NCBI GenBank assembly: GCA_019155185.1
Contig: CM032816.1
Coordinates: 8,906,510 to 8,970,509 of the forward strand
DNA: 64,000 bases
DNA from: Beaufortia kweichowensis
Taxonomy: Eukaryota > Chordata > Actinopteri > Cypriniformes > Gastromyzontidae
Direction: 5' to 3'
In this document: piece after piece, positions 48,814 through 61,100 of the stretch
Layout: every line of letters begins with the position of its first letter
How positions within the stretch are numbered: position 1 is the stretch's first letter
Program-made: the position numbers and the translations under genes
Notes under the pieces: generated by a model
The model's database searches: none
What the model was told of the DNA's origin: nothing
What the model saw: only the letters and a program-made list of their open reading frames with translations

Positions 48814-48939
48814 ACCAATCCTCCATCCTATTCATCTGTGTCTAACTGTACATCTAAAACAGTACATAACTACTGCATAGTGCTCTCATGTGTATATAAA
48901 ACATACTTTTTACAAAATATTTATGACTTCAACTGTTTG

Positions 48940-48945
48940 AATAAA
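48940..48945 (+). terminator. Polyadenylation signal of chemokine gene 3
   Basis: AATAAA 127 bases after the stop, in the position equivalent to the gene 2 signal. Confidence 0.6.
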
Positions 48946-49455
48946 ATTTGTTTTAAATTATCAACATCGTTGGGTAGTAAAGAGTTTTTCCTTTATATTT
49001 TAGTTCGGAAAGGTCAGGCTTGTGTAAAACTAAACTCATGTAATATTAAATAAATAAAATTCACTACTCTAGAAATAATTTGTATGTGCTGAGGTGGACT
49101 GGATATTTAAAAACCCAAATAAAAGATGCAACACCAACAAATATTATATAGTTTTTGTTCTGTATATTGCTCTGAAACCCTCTGACATCATCACAGAAAT
49201 ACATGAACCTCACATGACCGTCTCTTTTCACATTACTTCTGTTGTCAGAACCATCAAACCTCCCAATATAGTTTATATTTTTATATTAAGAATTTCAAAT
49301 TCATTTAAAAGCACTTGCTAAATCTACATATCTAATACTGTACTCTACCTTTGAATTTAAATAAAATAACATATTTGTTTTCTATGGAGACAGAAATGAA
49401 TTGACAGACAAATGACTATATTGTGTCCAGATATAAAGACAAACAAGACAGACAG

Positions 49456-49581
49456 TAGGGGTGGGAGAAAAAATCGATGCATCGATGCATCGGGATTCTT
49501 TCTCTAACGATTCTGAATCGATTCTCAAAGATTCAGAATCGATTCTATGTCAGAACTTGTTCATCCTGGATTCCACCCCTA
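49456..49581. mobile_element. 126-bp non-autonomous hAT-like MITE
   Basis: The ends are inverted: TAGGGGTGG on the left and CCACCCCTA on the right. They are flanked on both sides by the same 8 bases, ACAGACAG (49448-49455 and 49582-49589). An 8-bp target duplication and this terminal sequence fit the hAT superfamily. The interior holds ATCGATGCATCGATGCATCG and a second palindromic GATTCTGAATCGATTC area. Because the flanks are GACA-rich, the duplication could partly be chance. Confidence 0.75.
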
Positions 49582-50030
49582 ACAGACAGACAGAAAAAAG
49601 TCTTCATTCCTTCCTGTCTGTAACAGAGTAATGTTTTGTGGGTGTGGGCTTACTTTTACAACACTCAAAAGTAAAACAATTTAGTCAAAGTGAAACAAAG
49701 AAGAACAAATTTGACAACCAAACAAAAATAACCACCTAAACCCCCAGTTTTTGCAAACAATACATGAATATATGTTGGAGGAATAGCTCTCATTTAGTAG
49801 ACTATACTAAAAAGGAAATCTCAACCTGTCTCTCTTTCATGCAGATCTCAAATGTTTTTCTCAGAATATTTGTCTGAAATACTCAGACATACAGTCAACT
49901 GTTAAATATGACCGATTTGAAAACCGGAAACTGCTATAGAGGGTGTCGCTACTTAGAAAAGACAGGCGTGAATTATGCAGAATATTAACCAAAGGGACTT
50001 TTTACTACAGAAACACTAGTTCGCTATCCC

Positions 50031-50037
50031 TATATAA
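50031..50037 (+). promoter_or_regulatory. TATA box of chemokine copy 4
   Basis: TATATAA 106 bases before the ATG at 50143, spaced like the TATA boxes of the intact copies. An AAAGTGAAAC word upstream (about 49688) is a weak ISRE-like match. Confidence 0.55.
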
Positions 50038-50142
50038 TGGACTGCTGCCACATCACAATATACACACAACTTCTTTAACATCAGATATATTCTGCTATTA
50101 GTCTCTTTATTAGTCTGTCTCCCTGTGCATCATAGCTGGAAA

Positions 50143-50694
50143 ATGAGGACCGTTTTTTCAGCCATGTTTCTGATACTATACTGTGCTCTGCAACTTACAT
50201 CAGCTGGTAAGTGTCTATAGATTCTGTCTTAATACTTTGGACTTGTCTAGTAAATAATGAGATACATAATGAGAACATCCTGCAAGTGTTTTGGATTATG
50301 TGTATGATGAATCACTCATGCAAAATGTAATTTTTAGCTCCTTTTGCATATGAGAAAGCACAGAGCATCTGTTGCCCAAAAAGCAAGCAAAATCATTATT
50401 CCTCTGACACGGCTGGAATCCTATTTCTTTACAAGCAACAGTTGCCCTATTAAATACATTGTGTGAGTATCCCATAGATACCCATATGTTCAGATCTCAT
50501 GTTGTGATGTACAACAATATTTATACTAGCTTTTATTTATATATGTTGTTGTAATGCTTTTTTTTCTCATCCTATTCTATTGTAGGATTGAAACCAAAGG
50601 CAAAAAGCAGTTCTGTGTGAATCCTGATGAAGACTGGGTGAAGCGAGCCATAAACCACATTAACAAACACAGTACTACAAAGTCAACAAAATGA
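50143..50694 (+). pseudogene. CC chemokine copy 4 with a one-base frameshift in exon 2
   Basis: The three-exon plan is kept: 50143-50206 (signal peptide MRTVFSAMFLILYCALQL), 50338-50462 and 50586-50694 (QFCVNPDEDWVKRAINHI). Exon 2 is 125 bases long against 124 in genes 2 and 3. After the CC pair (SICCP) the frame shifts by one base in an A-rich stretch around 50377-50391 and reaches a stop before the exon ends. In the other frame the expected FFTSNSCPIKYIV and the last exon follow cleanly to TGA. Splice sites, TATA box and start are intact. Either this is a young pseudogene or the AAAAA run holds an assembly error. Confidence 0.75.
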
Positions 50695-50833
50695 ATGTAT
50701 GCATCTGTTTTTTTATGTGTTTACATACAGTATATATAAATTAAATTGTAAAACATATGATTGTAAATAGTTATGATAATGTACTGTAAACTTTCATTGT
50801 GTTTATGTTCATAATACATCCTTTAATTATAAT

Positions 50834-51062
50834 GCCCACATGAAAAATACAGTAGTATTCTTTAGTATTTACTATAGTAAATTGCAGTCGGATTCTCTAG
50901 ATTTTAGTTTTTAAACCATTAAAGTAAATGTTCAAATATAACACAGAACGTTCTAGTAGTAACAAAGTATAGTAATCATTATAATATACTAAATTATACT
51001 AGAATGTACTATACTAAACATTAAAGTATACTACTTTATTTTTTAGTATTTATCTTGTGGGC
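50834..51062. mobile_element. MITE-like element rich in TACTATAGTA words
   Basis: It starts GCCCACATGAAAAATAC and ends GTATTTATCTTGTGGGC, an imperfect inverted repeat of about 17 bases. The interior is a tissue of TACT and AGTA words and is largely self-complementary. The target duplication is not clear. It lies 140 bases after chemokine copy 4. Confidence 0.6.
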
Positions 51063-51769
51063 CTTAATATTAACGTTCAAAATGTTTTGGTTGTTTTTGT
51101 AGATGAATATTACATGAAAAGTTTGCGCTACTATTGAAACATCCCAGAAGAGGGCGCAGAAGCACAGCGCTTCAGAATAGGTTTTCTGTGGTTGTGTCAA
51201 ACATTGTATGTCACTATTTCTGTCTTTAACTTTTTGTCTGAGAATTTGATGGCATAATAAATATTTGGCATACAGTATACATGTACAGTACCAATCAAAG
51301 GTTTAGGCACAATTGACAAAAATGTTTCTCGTGATCTTAAAAATAATTTTATTTCAATGTTTTACATTACTTTTGCTGACAGAAATATAGTTGTGCCATC
51401 ATATACATTTATTTTATTAAAATTTCGAATTTTTTAAATGAATAACTTGGACCAAATAATAAATAAAAAGCAGCCAATAAGAGTCCAGCATGGATCGAAA
51501 TTCCTTCAGTGCTGTTTTTTAAGCTTCCCAGGTTGAAACCTCAAGAAGCTGAATGATAAAATGCCAAGAGTTTGATTTGACGAATTCTAGACAAAGGGTG
51601 ACTACTTTAGATGATGCCTAAATATAACATAGTGTGCATTTATTTTGGATGCTATTAGTCACAACATAATTTCCACAGTTACAGTTTTACTATTCTAAAA
51701 TGTATACATTATATATATTTATTATACATGCATCGTTCGAAGCAGCGTCATGTACAGCCTCCGTTTGAG

Positions 51770-51890
51770 TCATGTTAAGAACTGCAAATCCCACAATGCA
51801 TTGCGTTTTCCAGGGCTCGAATCAAAAGCGTGGGCGGGCCGTGTTAAGTGACATCACGTTAAGCGTTCGGTCGCTGGCCAATGAGCGTTG
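51770..51890 (+). promoter_or_regulatory. septin7: septin-7 core promoter region
   Basis: A compact TATA-less block: a ZNF143/Staf-like motif (CTGCAAATCCCACAATGC, about 51782-51799, followed by ATTGCG), a GC box GGGCGGG at 51832-51838, a CRE-like TGACATCA at 51849-51856 and a CCAAT box at 51878-51882. This set is typical of housekeeping promoters and fits a ubiquitous septin. The transcription start is probably near 51.9 kb. Confidence 0.6.
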
Positions 51891-52144
51891 AGTTATGTAG
51901 GAGGAGGACTATCGCCGTTCATGCTCGATACATTGTAAGATTTTTCCCGGTAGGTTCTCGCATGCTGGTTTTTATCTTATGCTCGTAAACCCTCAAATTC
52001 AACAATTTTTAGGCAAAACCTGAATCAGTGGCATTGAATTTGAACTCAGGGTTGATCAGCAGCTTTGCACTCGACCTTTATTCAGTCGTTTTGTCTTTTT
52101 ATGCCTGATCTATTTGGATTCAGAGTGGGTGTTGTCACAGGACA

Positions 52145-55100
52145 ATGATCGAGAGACCCGACTCAGCTGTTTCCAGCGTTGCAGTGAGTATATTTCATAC
52201 ATTTAACTCATTTTGATACATCTTGAACATGCATGCAAGGGTTTCAGCCTTAAGCTTATCGAATCTTCGTGTGGTGGTGGGCGATTTAATTCCTATCTGC
52301 CTGCCCACTAGTTATCAATCCGATCTGAGCACAGAAGGTCCAAAAAACCCTACTGCTTTTATCTGCTATAGACAAACTGAAGTGAGTTTGTGATATTACG
52401 TCCTTATATGCACAATATGTTGATAACCAGGATAAGTTTACCACAAGATTGATCATTTAGATTGCTCTATATCAGATAGGTGTCAGTCTGTTGGTGGATC
52501 TAGTTAGTTTAGGTAGTTTATAGCTATTGGGGAAGGAAATGGGAATGATAGGCTCTTAGCATGATGTGCAGCTCTGTTGCGGAGAGCAGTGTATGGTGAT
52601 GCATTTCAATGGGTTGAGAAAGGGAACAGCTGCCAAAATCTGTCACTGTCCATATATCACGGTTACTATTGCACAGTATAAATGCCTGGTCACGTTATAG
52701 AAGCATAATTGATGCATGTTTAGTGTTTTTCTCTTGAAAGAAACTTACTGACACTGATGCATAGGAAGTCACCAGAAAGAAATTAGGGACACAAAAAAAG
52801 GCTTAGATCCCCCAAAAGTATTTGCACATGTAAGCCACACCTAAAAATGCACAAATGTCATTGCGTTAAATAACTAAATAACAAACCAAATGGTGTGGTT
52901 TTTTTTTAAAGAAAAACAACACAAGCACTGTTCTCCACCTGGGTGAACCAAAGAGGAACTGTTTTCATACAGTAAAAATTGGTAAATGCAAAGAAGATGC
53001 AGAAAAGTCCAAATTAAGTGTTGAAATGCTTTTTGGGGCCACTGCTCACTTCATCTATTTATACTGAGAATGAATGAATTGCAGAGCAAATTGTAAGACC
53101 TATTCTGATGTTCGGGTGTTCATAGTTGTGAACACCCACATGTTTTTATCTCACATTTTCCACCTATGTATCCTCTTCAGTATGTCCTATCCTCCACCTT
53201 GGACTCATGTAATGCTGTTAATACAGAGAGTGGTTCAATGATCAATTATTTGATTCTTCCATTTGGTCAGATGTTGTTAATGTTTTCCCTAAATTGGGCT
53301 GTGATATCAGTTTAGCTGTTAACGTCATTTCAATGGTCAATGTGTGGAAAATGCCCTGAGCGGTTCACAGTGCATAGCTATTTATAGATGTTAAATCAGT
53401 TAATGTTGTAATGATTTTGAAATATTTAGGATTGTGTGTTATTTCAAGGTCACTAACCATGTTAACTTCTTTGTACAAAATGTCTGATTTCTTTGCATCT
53501 GTTGAGTTAAGAAACATCATCAGATTTTGCACAAACTCGTGGAGTCTGTGCCAGCTGGAGTATTGCTAGAATTGTGTCATTGTCAATCATTAAGACCAGA
53601 AATGGTTAACTGAAGTCATGATGCTCTCCCACCTCAAATGATCTCTAAATGATCAGCATGGCCCCCGCTAGTTAGTTTTCCATTGGCCTACCATGCATGA
53701 GAAACTGCGCAGCCAAAGCAGAGCAATCAATTGTGTTTGCCTCGCCTAGCGTGCGCTACAGCCCGACGCTTCCGAGATGAGATTACGAGAGGAAGACACG
53801 GAGGGAGAGAAAGGGATGGAGGAGTTGGAGAGAGACAGGGGGAATTTACAGCTGGATAAGGCGCTCGCTGTGATATGGAACGAAATCCAGTGTCTCCATG
53901 ACGACATTGAGTTCATGATGGATTTGATGCGAAATGTAAATGAGCATGTGGCTTTACCTCCCTTGAGTCTGACCCACCCCACCCCCAGATCACTGTATCA
54001 GTGAAAACCCTTTGATCTTCCTTCCCCCATCTTCTTGGTCTTCCAAAGTTTGCATTTAGGCTAGATAACCAGGTTTTGCTTTGCTGGTTATCCTCACATT
54101 ATCAGCACAAAAGAAAACTCAATCTTTGTCATCCTCTGTTGTGGGTCGCCTGCATATAAGATTAGGAGTGAGACTGTGCTAAAACATTATCCACTGTAAC
54201 TCATGTTAATATTACCGAGCCTTCAGTATCTTTTCTCTGTTTAGACAGGGATAACAGTAATGGTGAGCCATTATGCTCTTTAATCACTGGTATGTGGAGT
54301 AAATGTGTGTTCTCTTTCAGCAGAGGAATCTGGAGGGTTATGTCGGCTTCGCCAACCTCCCCAACCAGGTGTACAGGAAGTCTGTGAAGAGAGGCTTCGA
54401 GTTCACGCTTATGGTTGTCGGTAAGTCCGAAAAACACTTTTGCGGTTTGATAAGCTGATTTTATCACATTACATATTTAGGTAGCGGTTAAAAATGTTAT
54501 ATTTAATATGTGTTTGGACAGAATAAGGCTTCAGTAAAAGTAACAGGGTTGACATTTTTACAGTTTGATTTGATATAACCCAGTGTTGTGAAACTATGAA
54601 GTGTTTCTTGGAATCTCTACCAATGTCCAGTGAATTTAATTTGTTTACTGTTCGAATTCATGCCACAAACAGGGTTGACATTTTTTACATTAGGTTTAGG
54701 AGGACCTGGTTTATCTTTGCTTTTATTGAATATTCTATCTGTCCGAGACGGGTTTCATTTGTCTGATGTATGGTTAATCAATACCATTGTCATCATCATC
54801 ACACGCTGTGATTCGGATGCTGTGATACTGAAAATATGTATCTCGGTGACATAACTGCCGCTGAGAACTTCACCATAGTAACCGGGTGTGCGTCTGTCAG
54901 CGTTCGCCTTCCAGCTCTGGTGTAAAAATAATCGAGCTGATCTCTTTATTTCTTCTTTCCTCCATTCCTTTTCCAAACTGTTACTCATTCTACTCATTCC
55001 TCGTTTTGTTCTTCTTCCTTCTTTCTGTTAAAGACTTTGGTTGTCTAGTTTGAAGTTTCCTCTTTGGTAAACTGGCCTATTGAGATAATTGTGCCGGTGT

Positions 55101-58100
55101 CAGGAGCTGAACGGCTCTAGACTAAGCTGTGTGTATTGTCTGTGGGATCTCTCGACGCTCACATGTGACCGGCTATGGCAATTATTTGCACAGGATAAAG
55201 TAAATTTACATTGTGTTTAAGGCAGAACTGAAATTATATCCTCAAACAGTTTGGTGAGGAGTTTTTCTATTTTAGACCTAATTGTACTAGTGTTTCTCGA
55301 AAACTACATTTAAGAAATTTAAGGTTTGCCTTAATAATAATGGTGATGGTGTCATCCTAATATTTGCTTACCGCAGTTGGTCTTGTTTACATATGTTTGC
55401 ATCTTGCATTATGATTGGTCTTCTTCTGCTGCATAGATTTGCATATGGAGTAGTGATTAGACTTGCATTTAATGTGTTTGTGCAAAAATGTATAGCTGTT
55501 ATTGTGATTTTTTTTTTTATGCCACACCTGGTTATTAACTTAATGCAGGCTTGTCATGTATGCAGATATTATTTAGTGTAGTAATCATTAATATCTGCCT
55601 CTTTCAAATGTGTTTTGCATTCACTGAGATTATTTATTATTATAAATGCACACCCACCGAGTTTGACGTCAGGAACAAGATTCCACACAAACACTTTAAT
55701 GTGTTTTTCATTGTATAGTCTTTTCACTAAACCAAAAGTGCGATGTGGCTAAACCGTCTTGCTGTAGGGCATATGAAAAAAGTAGTCGGCGTTACAGTCT
55801 GTCCTTTAGCAAAACCAAAGACCGATTTTAAGGACTGAGAACTGTCGTCTTGTTCTCGTGTCACTCAGCCTGACAGACACCACAGGGTTTTGGCTGTGGA
55901 CTTCATTTCTCCCTCCAAAATTTCAGGGAGGAAAAAATCTGTTTCCTGTCTTTTCTCTCGGCCGCTTCACTCTCTCTCTCTCTTTTTTATTCCACAAGCA
56001 TTTCCTTTCTTGAGCGTTCTCTCTCAAAGCAGCTGAGAAAATGTTTCTTTAGGGGGAAAACCTATGAGTTGTAGAGCTTCATGATTTAGATTAAGTTTAG
56101 GAAAGAAACTTTGTGTCCTGTGAAGCAGCATACTGAAGCTTTGTCTGTAGACTTTCTTAGTAGCTATCATTTAAAGGGGGTGAACTATCACTATAAATTT
56201 CATTTTAGCAAGGCCTTCCCCACAGCAACCAAAGTACTCCATCAAACCACAATTGTTTTCCTTTTAACTCAAATTATACTGTAAATCATTTACTTAATTA
56301 CCATAATTACTAATTACAAAATGACCAAATGATAGTAATTACAATGATTCACATGCATTTAGTTTTTGTATTTGTTTTATTAGGTGAGACATTTGATGGG
56401 ACAAAGAAAGGAATGTGTTTTATTGTGGAGAAGATGAAAAAATATTATTTTAAACTTTGAACAGCTCTGAATCTGCTATTATTATTTTACAGCCGTAATT
56501 TCTATTTTTGTAGATTTAACAAAGCAAATTACCACCTTTACACCTACAGATCGCAATGAAACATAAAAGGCATATTTTTGTTGATTGCAACGTTACATTT
56601 CTTCACAATAACAAGTCTGACAGCTGTGTTTGGACGAAACCTCTTGATGACTTTTCCACTTGGTAGGTGAAGTCTTCCAAACCCTGTTGAATTCCAGTCA
56701 CAGATACTTATAACACACAAATGCTGCAAATGTTTCTCTCACAAAGTTTGTGGAGACAACAGCAATTGGCTGCACTAGCATGGTGTGGGTCGGTTAAAAA
56801 GTCCCTTAGAGAGATCTAATCTCCTGGATTATGAAGCCAAAGCGTCCCCTCTTTCGCCTGCCAGCAGGTCATCAAACTAGCCGGTCATGGAGCTAATCCT
56901 GTCAGATGCTCTTAGCCGACACACATGCTAATGCATCCTGAAACACTATCACTAGTTCTTCAGTCTTGTGGTTGATCAACAGCACAATTTAACGTGGGAT
57001 ATCGATACTGCGAAAAAAGAGGAATGGAGGCATTTTTATGCATCTTATTCATAACTCGGGTAGAGTAAAGCCATCATAGGTCTGTTTCGTTTTAGATGGG
57101 TCAGACTATTTCATTTTTTAAGGACTGGGTGTATATTATGCATATCTGAAAGTTGTTGGTTGGGAAATTTCGATGGTTGAACTGATAAATATATCTATAG
57201 GATTTACTAAAACATTTAAATGGTTATGAGTACAATAGACCTTCTGTCGTCTGATGGGAATAAAAGGGTTTAGGTGAGCACTATAACCACAGGTTTCAGA
57301 TCTATAATGAGAAGCTAATTTTGCTGAAGGTTATTTGAAGTCATTGTGTTTCCTGAAACAAAACCTTTCTTAAGTTGTGTAGAGTACAACAGAATCTAAT
57401 TGTCTAATTCTGTTCTCTAACTCAAATGGAAATTGATGAACATAGTACTTTGTGTGTGTGGTCCTGGTAAATATATATATATGTATATGTATGTTCAAAT
57501 AAATCATGCTAAATTATGTTAATTTAAGGATACAGGATACAATATATGGTTTGTCATTATGTTTATGGAAAGTCCCTATTAAGCATGAAAACCCAACGTG
57601 TATGTTTGTGTCCGCATGGAAGTTTATATTGCATGCATGTTGATTGTACACGTGCGAATATTGTCAGTTTGTGTTTGGATTCATCATCCCTGTGGATTTT
57701 AGTTTCCTGTCCTTATCCTTGTTGTCCATTTGGTGTGGTATCTTTATTTTGTATGTCGGACAGATTGTTTTGCTTATTCAAAGTCTCTCTGTCTCTCTCT
57801 CTCGATCGAATCAGCTTCTGATCATCTTTTGGGGTAGTGGGCCTCTCTCGTTTTCGCCTGTGTTTGCTAAAGGGTTAAATAACTTGTATGGCAGAGGTAC
57901 TTAAGCTTCTTTTATGAGTGGAAAAGAGAGGGAGTGAGTGAGCAGGAAGGAAAGAAAGAGAGAACGGAGGAGAAGAGGATAGCTGTTATTGGTCTGGATG
58001 GGGGCAGGGCAGTGAAAAGGGGTGTAGGTGGGTGATTGTCAGGATATCTGAGCACACTTTGCCCCTGGGGCTCTTCTTGGCCCATTGAATGATGTCAGGA

Positions 58101-61100
58101 AGAGGTAAACAGATGAAAGTCAAGAATGTTTGGAATCTCATGGATAATTGTCCATCTGTCCATTTATCCATCAATGTACTTTAGAAATGTCTGCATTAGT
58201 CCCATTACTTTTTGAAGAGAAAAGATACACATCCATAGGGTATCTAGACTTTTCTAGTTTTTTCCTTACTTATTGTCACTGTAGTAGTCTTTGGGACCCA
58301 AAAACTACAAAACTTAGATTGCATTTCTTTGTGAATTGATGTTTGCAACATAGCTTTCATTCGCCAGCTTCATTGACCTCTCCAATGAACACAAAGTTAG
58401 CCTTTCAGTGCCACTTCCTCAACTTTTCAAGCTAAAACTCTTACTGTGTCAACTGGGTCAGGAAGTGATGCTAGCATGCACCTTTTATTCTAAAAAGTCT
58501 GCTTCCCCGGTGACCTGTCTGGCTGTAGTTTAGCATGCAGTGGAAATTATAGCCTATTTTTTCACACCCATTTACTCACACTTTCTCTTATCTAATCATC
58601 TTTTTTTGATCCAGTTTCTCTAGCTAGAGACACACATGACTGACCTTTGGATAGGAGCTATGAAGAGAAAACAAATAAAAAGCACAGAAAGAAGACCAAA
58701 GCAAAAAAAATGCAAGTTCACCCTATTCATCCGTGAGGCTGATGAAGGTCAGCCAACTGTGAACTAGATCTGGATCCATGCTGTGTGACTGAAACATCTC
58801 ATTTTCAGAGATCATGTGGACCGATATTTAATTAAAGGGGATGAGGCTAATTGGGTCTGGCTTTGACCTCAGGGGGTGAGAAATGGAGCGGTAGAGAGTG
58901 GGATAGCCGCAAGCTCTTACTAATCTATTCATTCTTGCTTGTTAAAGCAGTGACATCATTAACACATCCTGCCTAGGTGTGTGTACAGAAGCATTAATAG
59001 GCACTGTACACCCATAACCTAAACAAATAGTCTGAGTAGTTGGGTTTGTGGTGCATTTTACATCAATAACATCAATGTGAAGTTTTGCACTTTGTAGAGT
59101 TTTAGAATATATACGCCACTAACTTTCTTGGACTAAAGTTTAGGAAAAAAATTGATTTCAGATGATGCATCTTGCTGATGTATTAGCAATGTGAGACAAG
59201 AGAAGATGCTTTTTAGCACATAGTGTTGTGTAAATGGCTTCCATTAAAATGCCTGTGTAAGTGTAGACAGGCCCAAAATTTTCACAATCTTTAATTTTCT
59301 CTCTTTCACTGGTTGTCTCTGTCTCATGTCACAGATATCTTACCATCTTCTTCACAGTTTGCAAACACACAGGATCTCTTATAGTCCAGTCTTTCTGTCT
59401 TGTTTAGGTAAGTCCCTATGGCCTGGGGCATACATTTGATGTGTGTGTGTTATGTCTGGCATAGAAGAGAGAACTTTGAAATGTATATAAGTGAAAAAAC
59501 TGGCTTCATAGGACACACTGGAAATGGTTTTTACTTAAAAAATATAGATGGATCAGAAGCTGGGGTGTGGGTTAGGGTTAAGTTTACCAACGACGATCAA
59601 CATAATATCACAGCTGAATTAATCGTGATGAGTAACATCAAGTTCTTCTCTACTGATATTCTTAGGCTTGAAAGTATGTCACATTACTGTGTTGCAGAGA
59701 CCGTTTTATCTTTCCTTGTTGTCTTCTGCAGAAGTGTTATTCAGCCATATGTCTGGCAGATTCAGGTCTGTTTGCTTTTCTCTCTAACTTACTTTCTCAT
59801 GCAGATCCTGCTGTAGTAAATGAGGAAGGCAAGTTTGGAAGGAGACTGTTTATTGAGGGAAGAATCTTTCAACACCCCCACTTGAAACCCAAGATCAAGC
59901 TCGTATCGAAAATGAGGAGAGAAAACCTTGTGGGAATGTGTATTTGAGTGGGTGAGGGTAGCGTGTACCTTAGTAAAACATTGGTGGTCTGCCCTGCCAG
60001 ATGATCCCATGTGTTCCCTTCCCCCTAACTTGGAGATGTTGAAAATGACAAGACAAAGCCTATCGCTCATCAGTGGAACTAGCTGGAAGGAATGCAGAAA
60101 GAAATGTTTTATTTTTTGGAATAAAAGAGCTTTATCATGTTGTTCATTGCTTGCTCTTACTCTCTGTCTTGACTATCAGTTTGCAACATTTTCCCAATGT
60201 GCCCATAAATCTAGTCATTTTGTTATTGCTTTCTTAGAGAAGAAGTTCTGGCCAGATTCCCACATCTGCCATTGGTTGGCTCAAAAACAACATTGTGTGT
60301 TTATCTCAGTGTGGGTGTCTGGATGTGAGAATCTGTGCTATATCTCACATTTACCACCTCCTGTTTTGTGCACTGGTGTCTCGGTCTGTCTCTTGTATGT
60401 GACATTTATTCTTGGCACTGGTTATTCGTGGCCATCTAATATTTTCTGTGTCGGTTTCCTGTTCTAGGTGAGTCTGGACTGGGAAAATCCACGCTGATCA
60501 ACTCCCTTTTTCTGACGGATCTGTACTCCAAAGACTACCCCGGTCCATCTCAAAGGATCAAGAAGACTGTTCAGGTATGACCTTTGACTCCAGCGGTTTT
60601 ACCTTTAACTCTCTTTGCAATAATCCCACTCTTTACCTTAGACTAGGGGTCAGAAACCTTTTGGCAAAAGGGGTCAAAGTGCAAGATGAAAGTGCATCTT
60701 CATTGCAGCACCTCAAACACGTCTGAAGTTGCTTTAGGTCTTTATGACTCAACTGAGACCCAGTTCCTCAGTCCTTCCACAAAGGCCAAGTCAATAAACA
60801 CCTAAATTCATTTAGGCCTACAGTTGGAATGTAGAGTACCAATCAGGCCCAAACAATCACAAGCAGATCACTCTTCGCTCCCAGACCATAGCAAACACTC
60901 CCAGACTCAGCAAACGAAAGAGACAGTCAAGTTTTGCCCTTATATGGATTTGATAAACAGGATGAGAACAGATACTGAGGCTGGAAGATCAAAAATGGGA
61001 GGGACACCATCAAGAGCTTGTGGTATGATGGAATGACTCAATTGGAGTGTTTTTTGAAGACAATGGGAGGGGTCTATATGAAGAGGTCTGGATTCCTCAA

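Noticed and set aside
46887..49260. Possible CRISPR-like or satellite repeat from recurring blocks after the chemokine genes
   Set aside because: The recurring blocks are just the 3' flanks of two tandemly duplicated genes, with no regular spacing.
53746..53982. Minus-strand 78-codon frame
   Set aside because: Shadow of the plus-strand candidate septin-7 exon; serine-rich with no start context or splice sites.
59928..60467. 179-codon frame just before septin-7 exon 3
   Set aside because: It ends exactly where the exon starts, does not share the septin frame and resembles no family; chance frame in intron.
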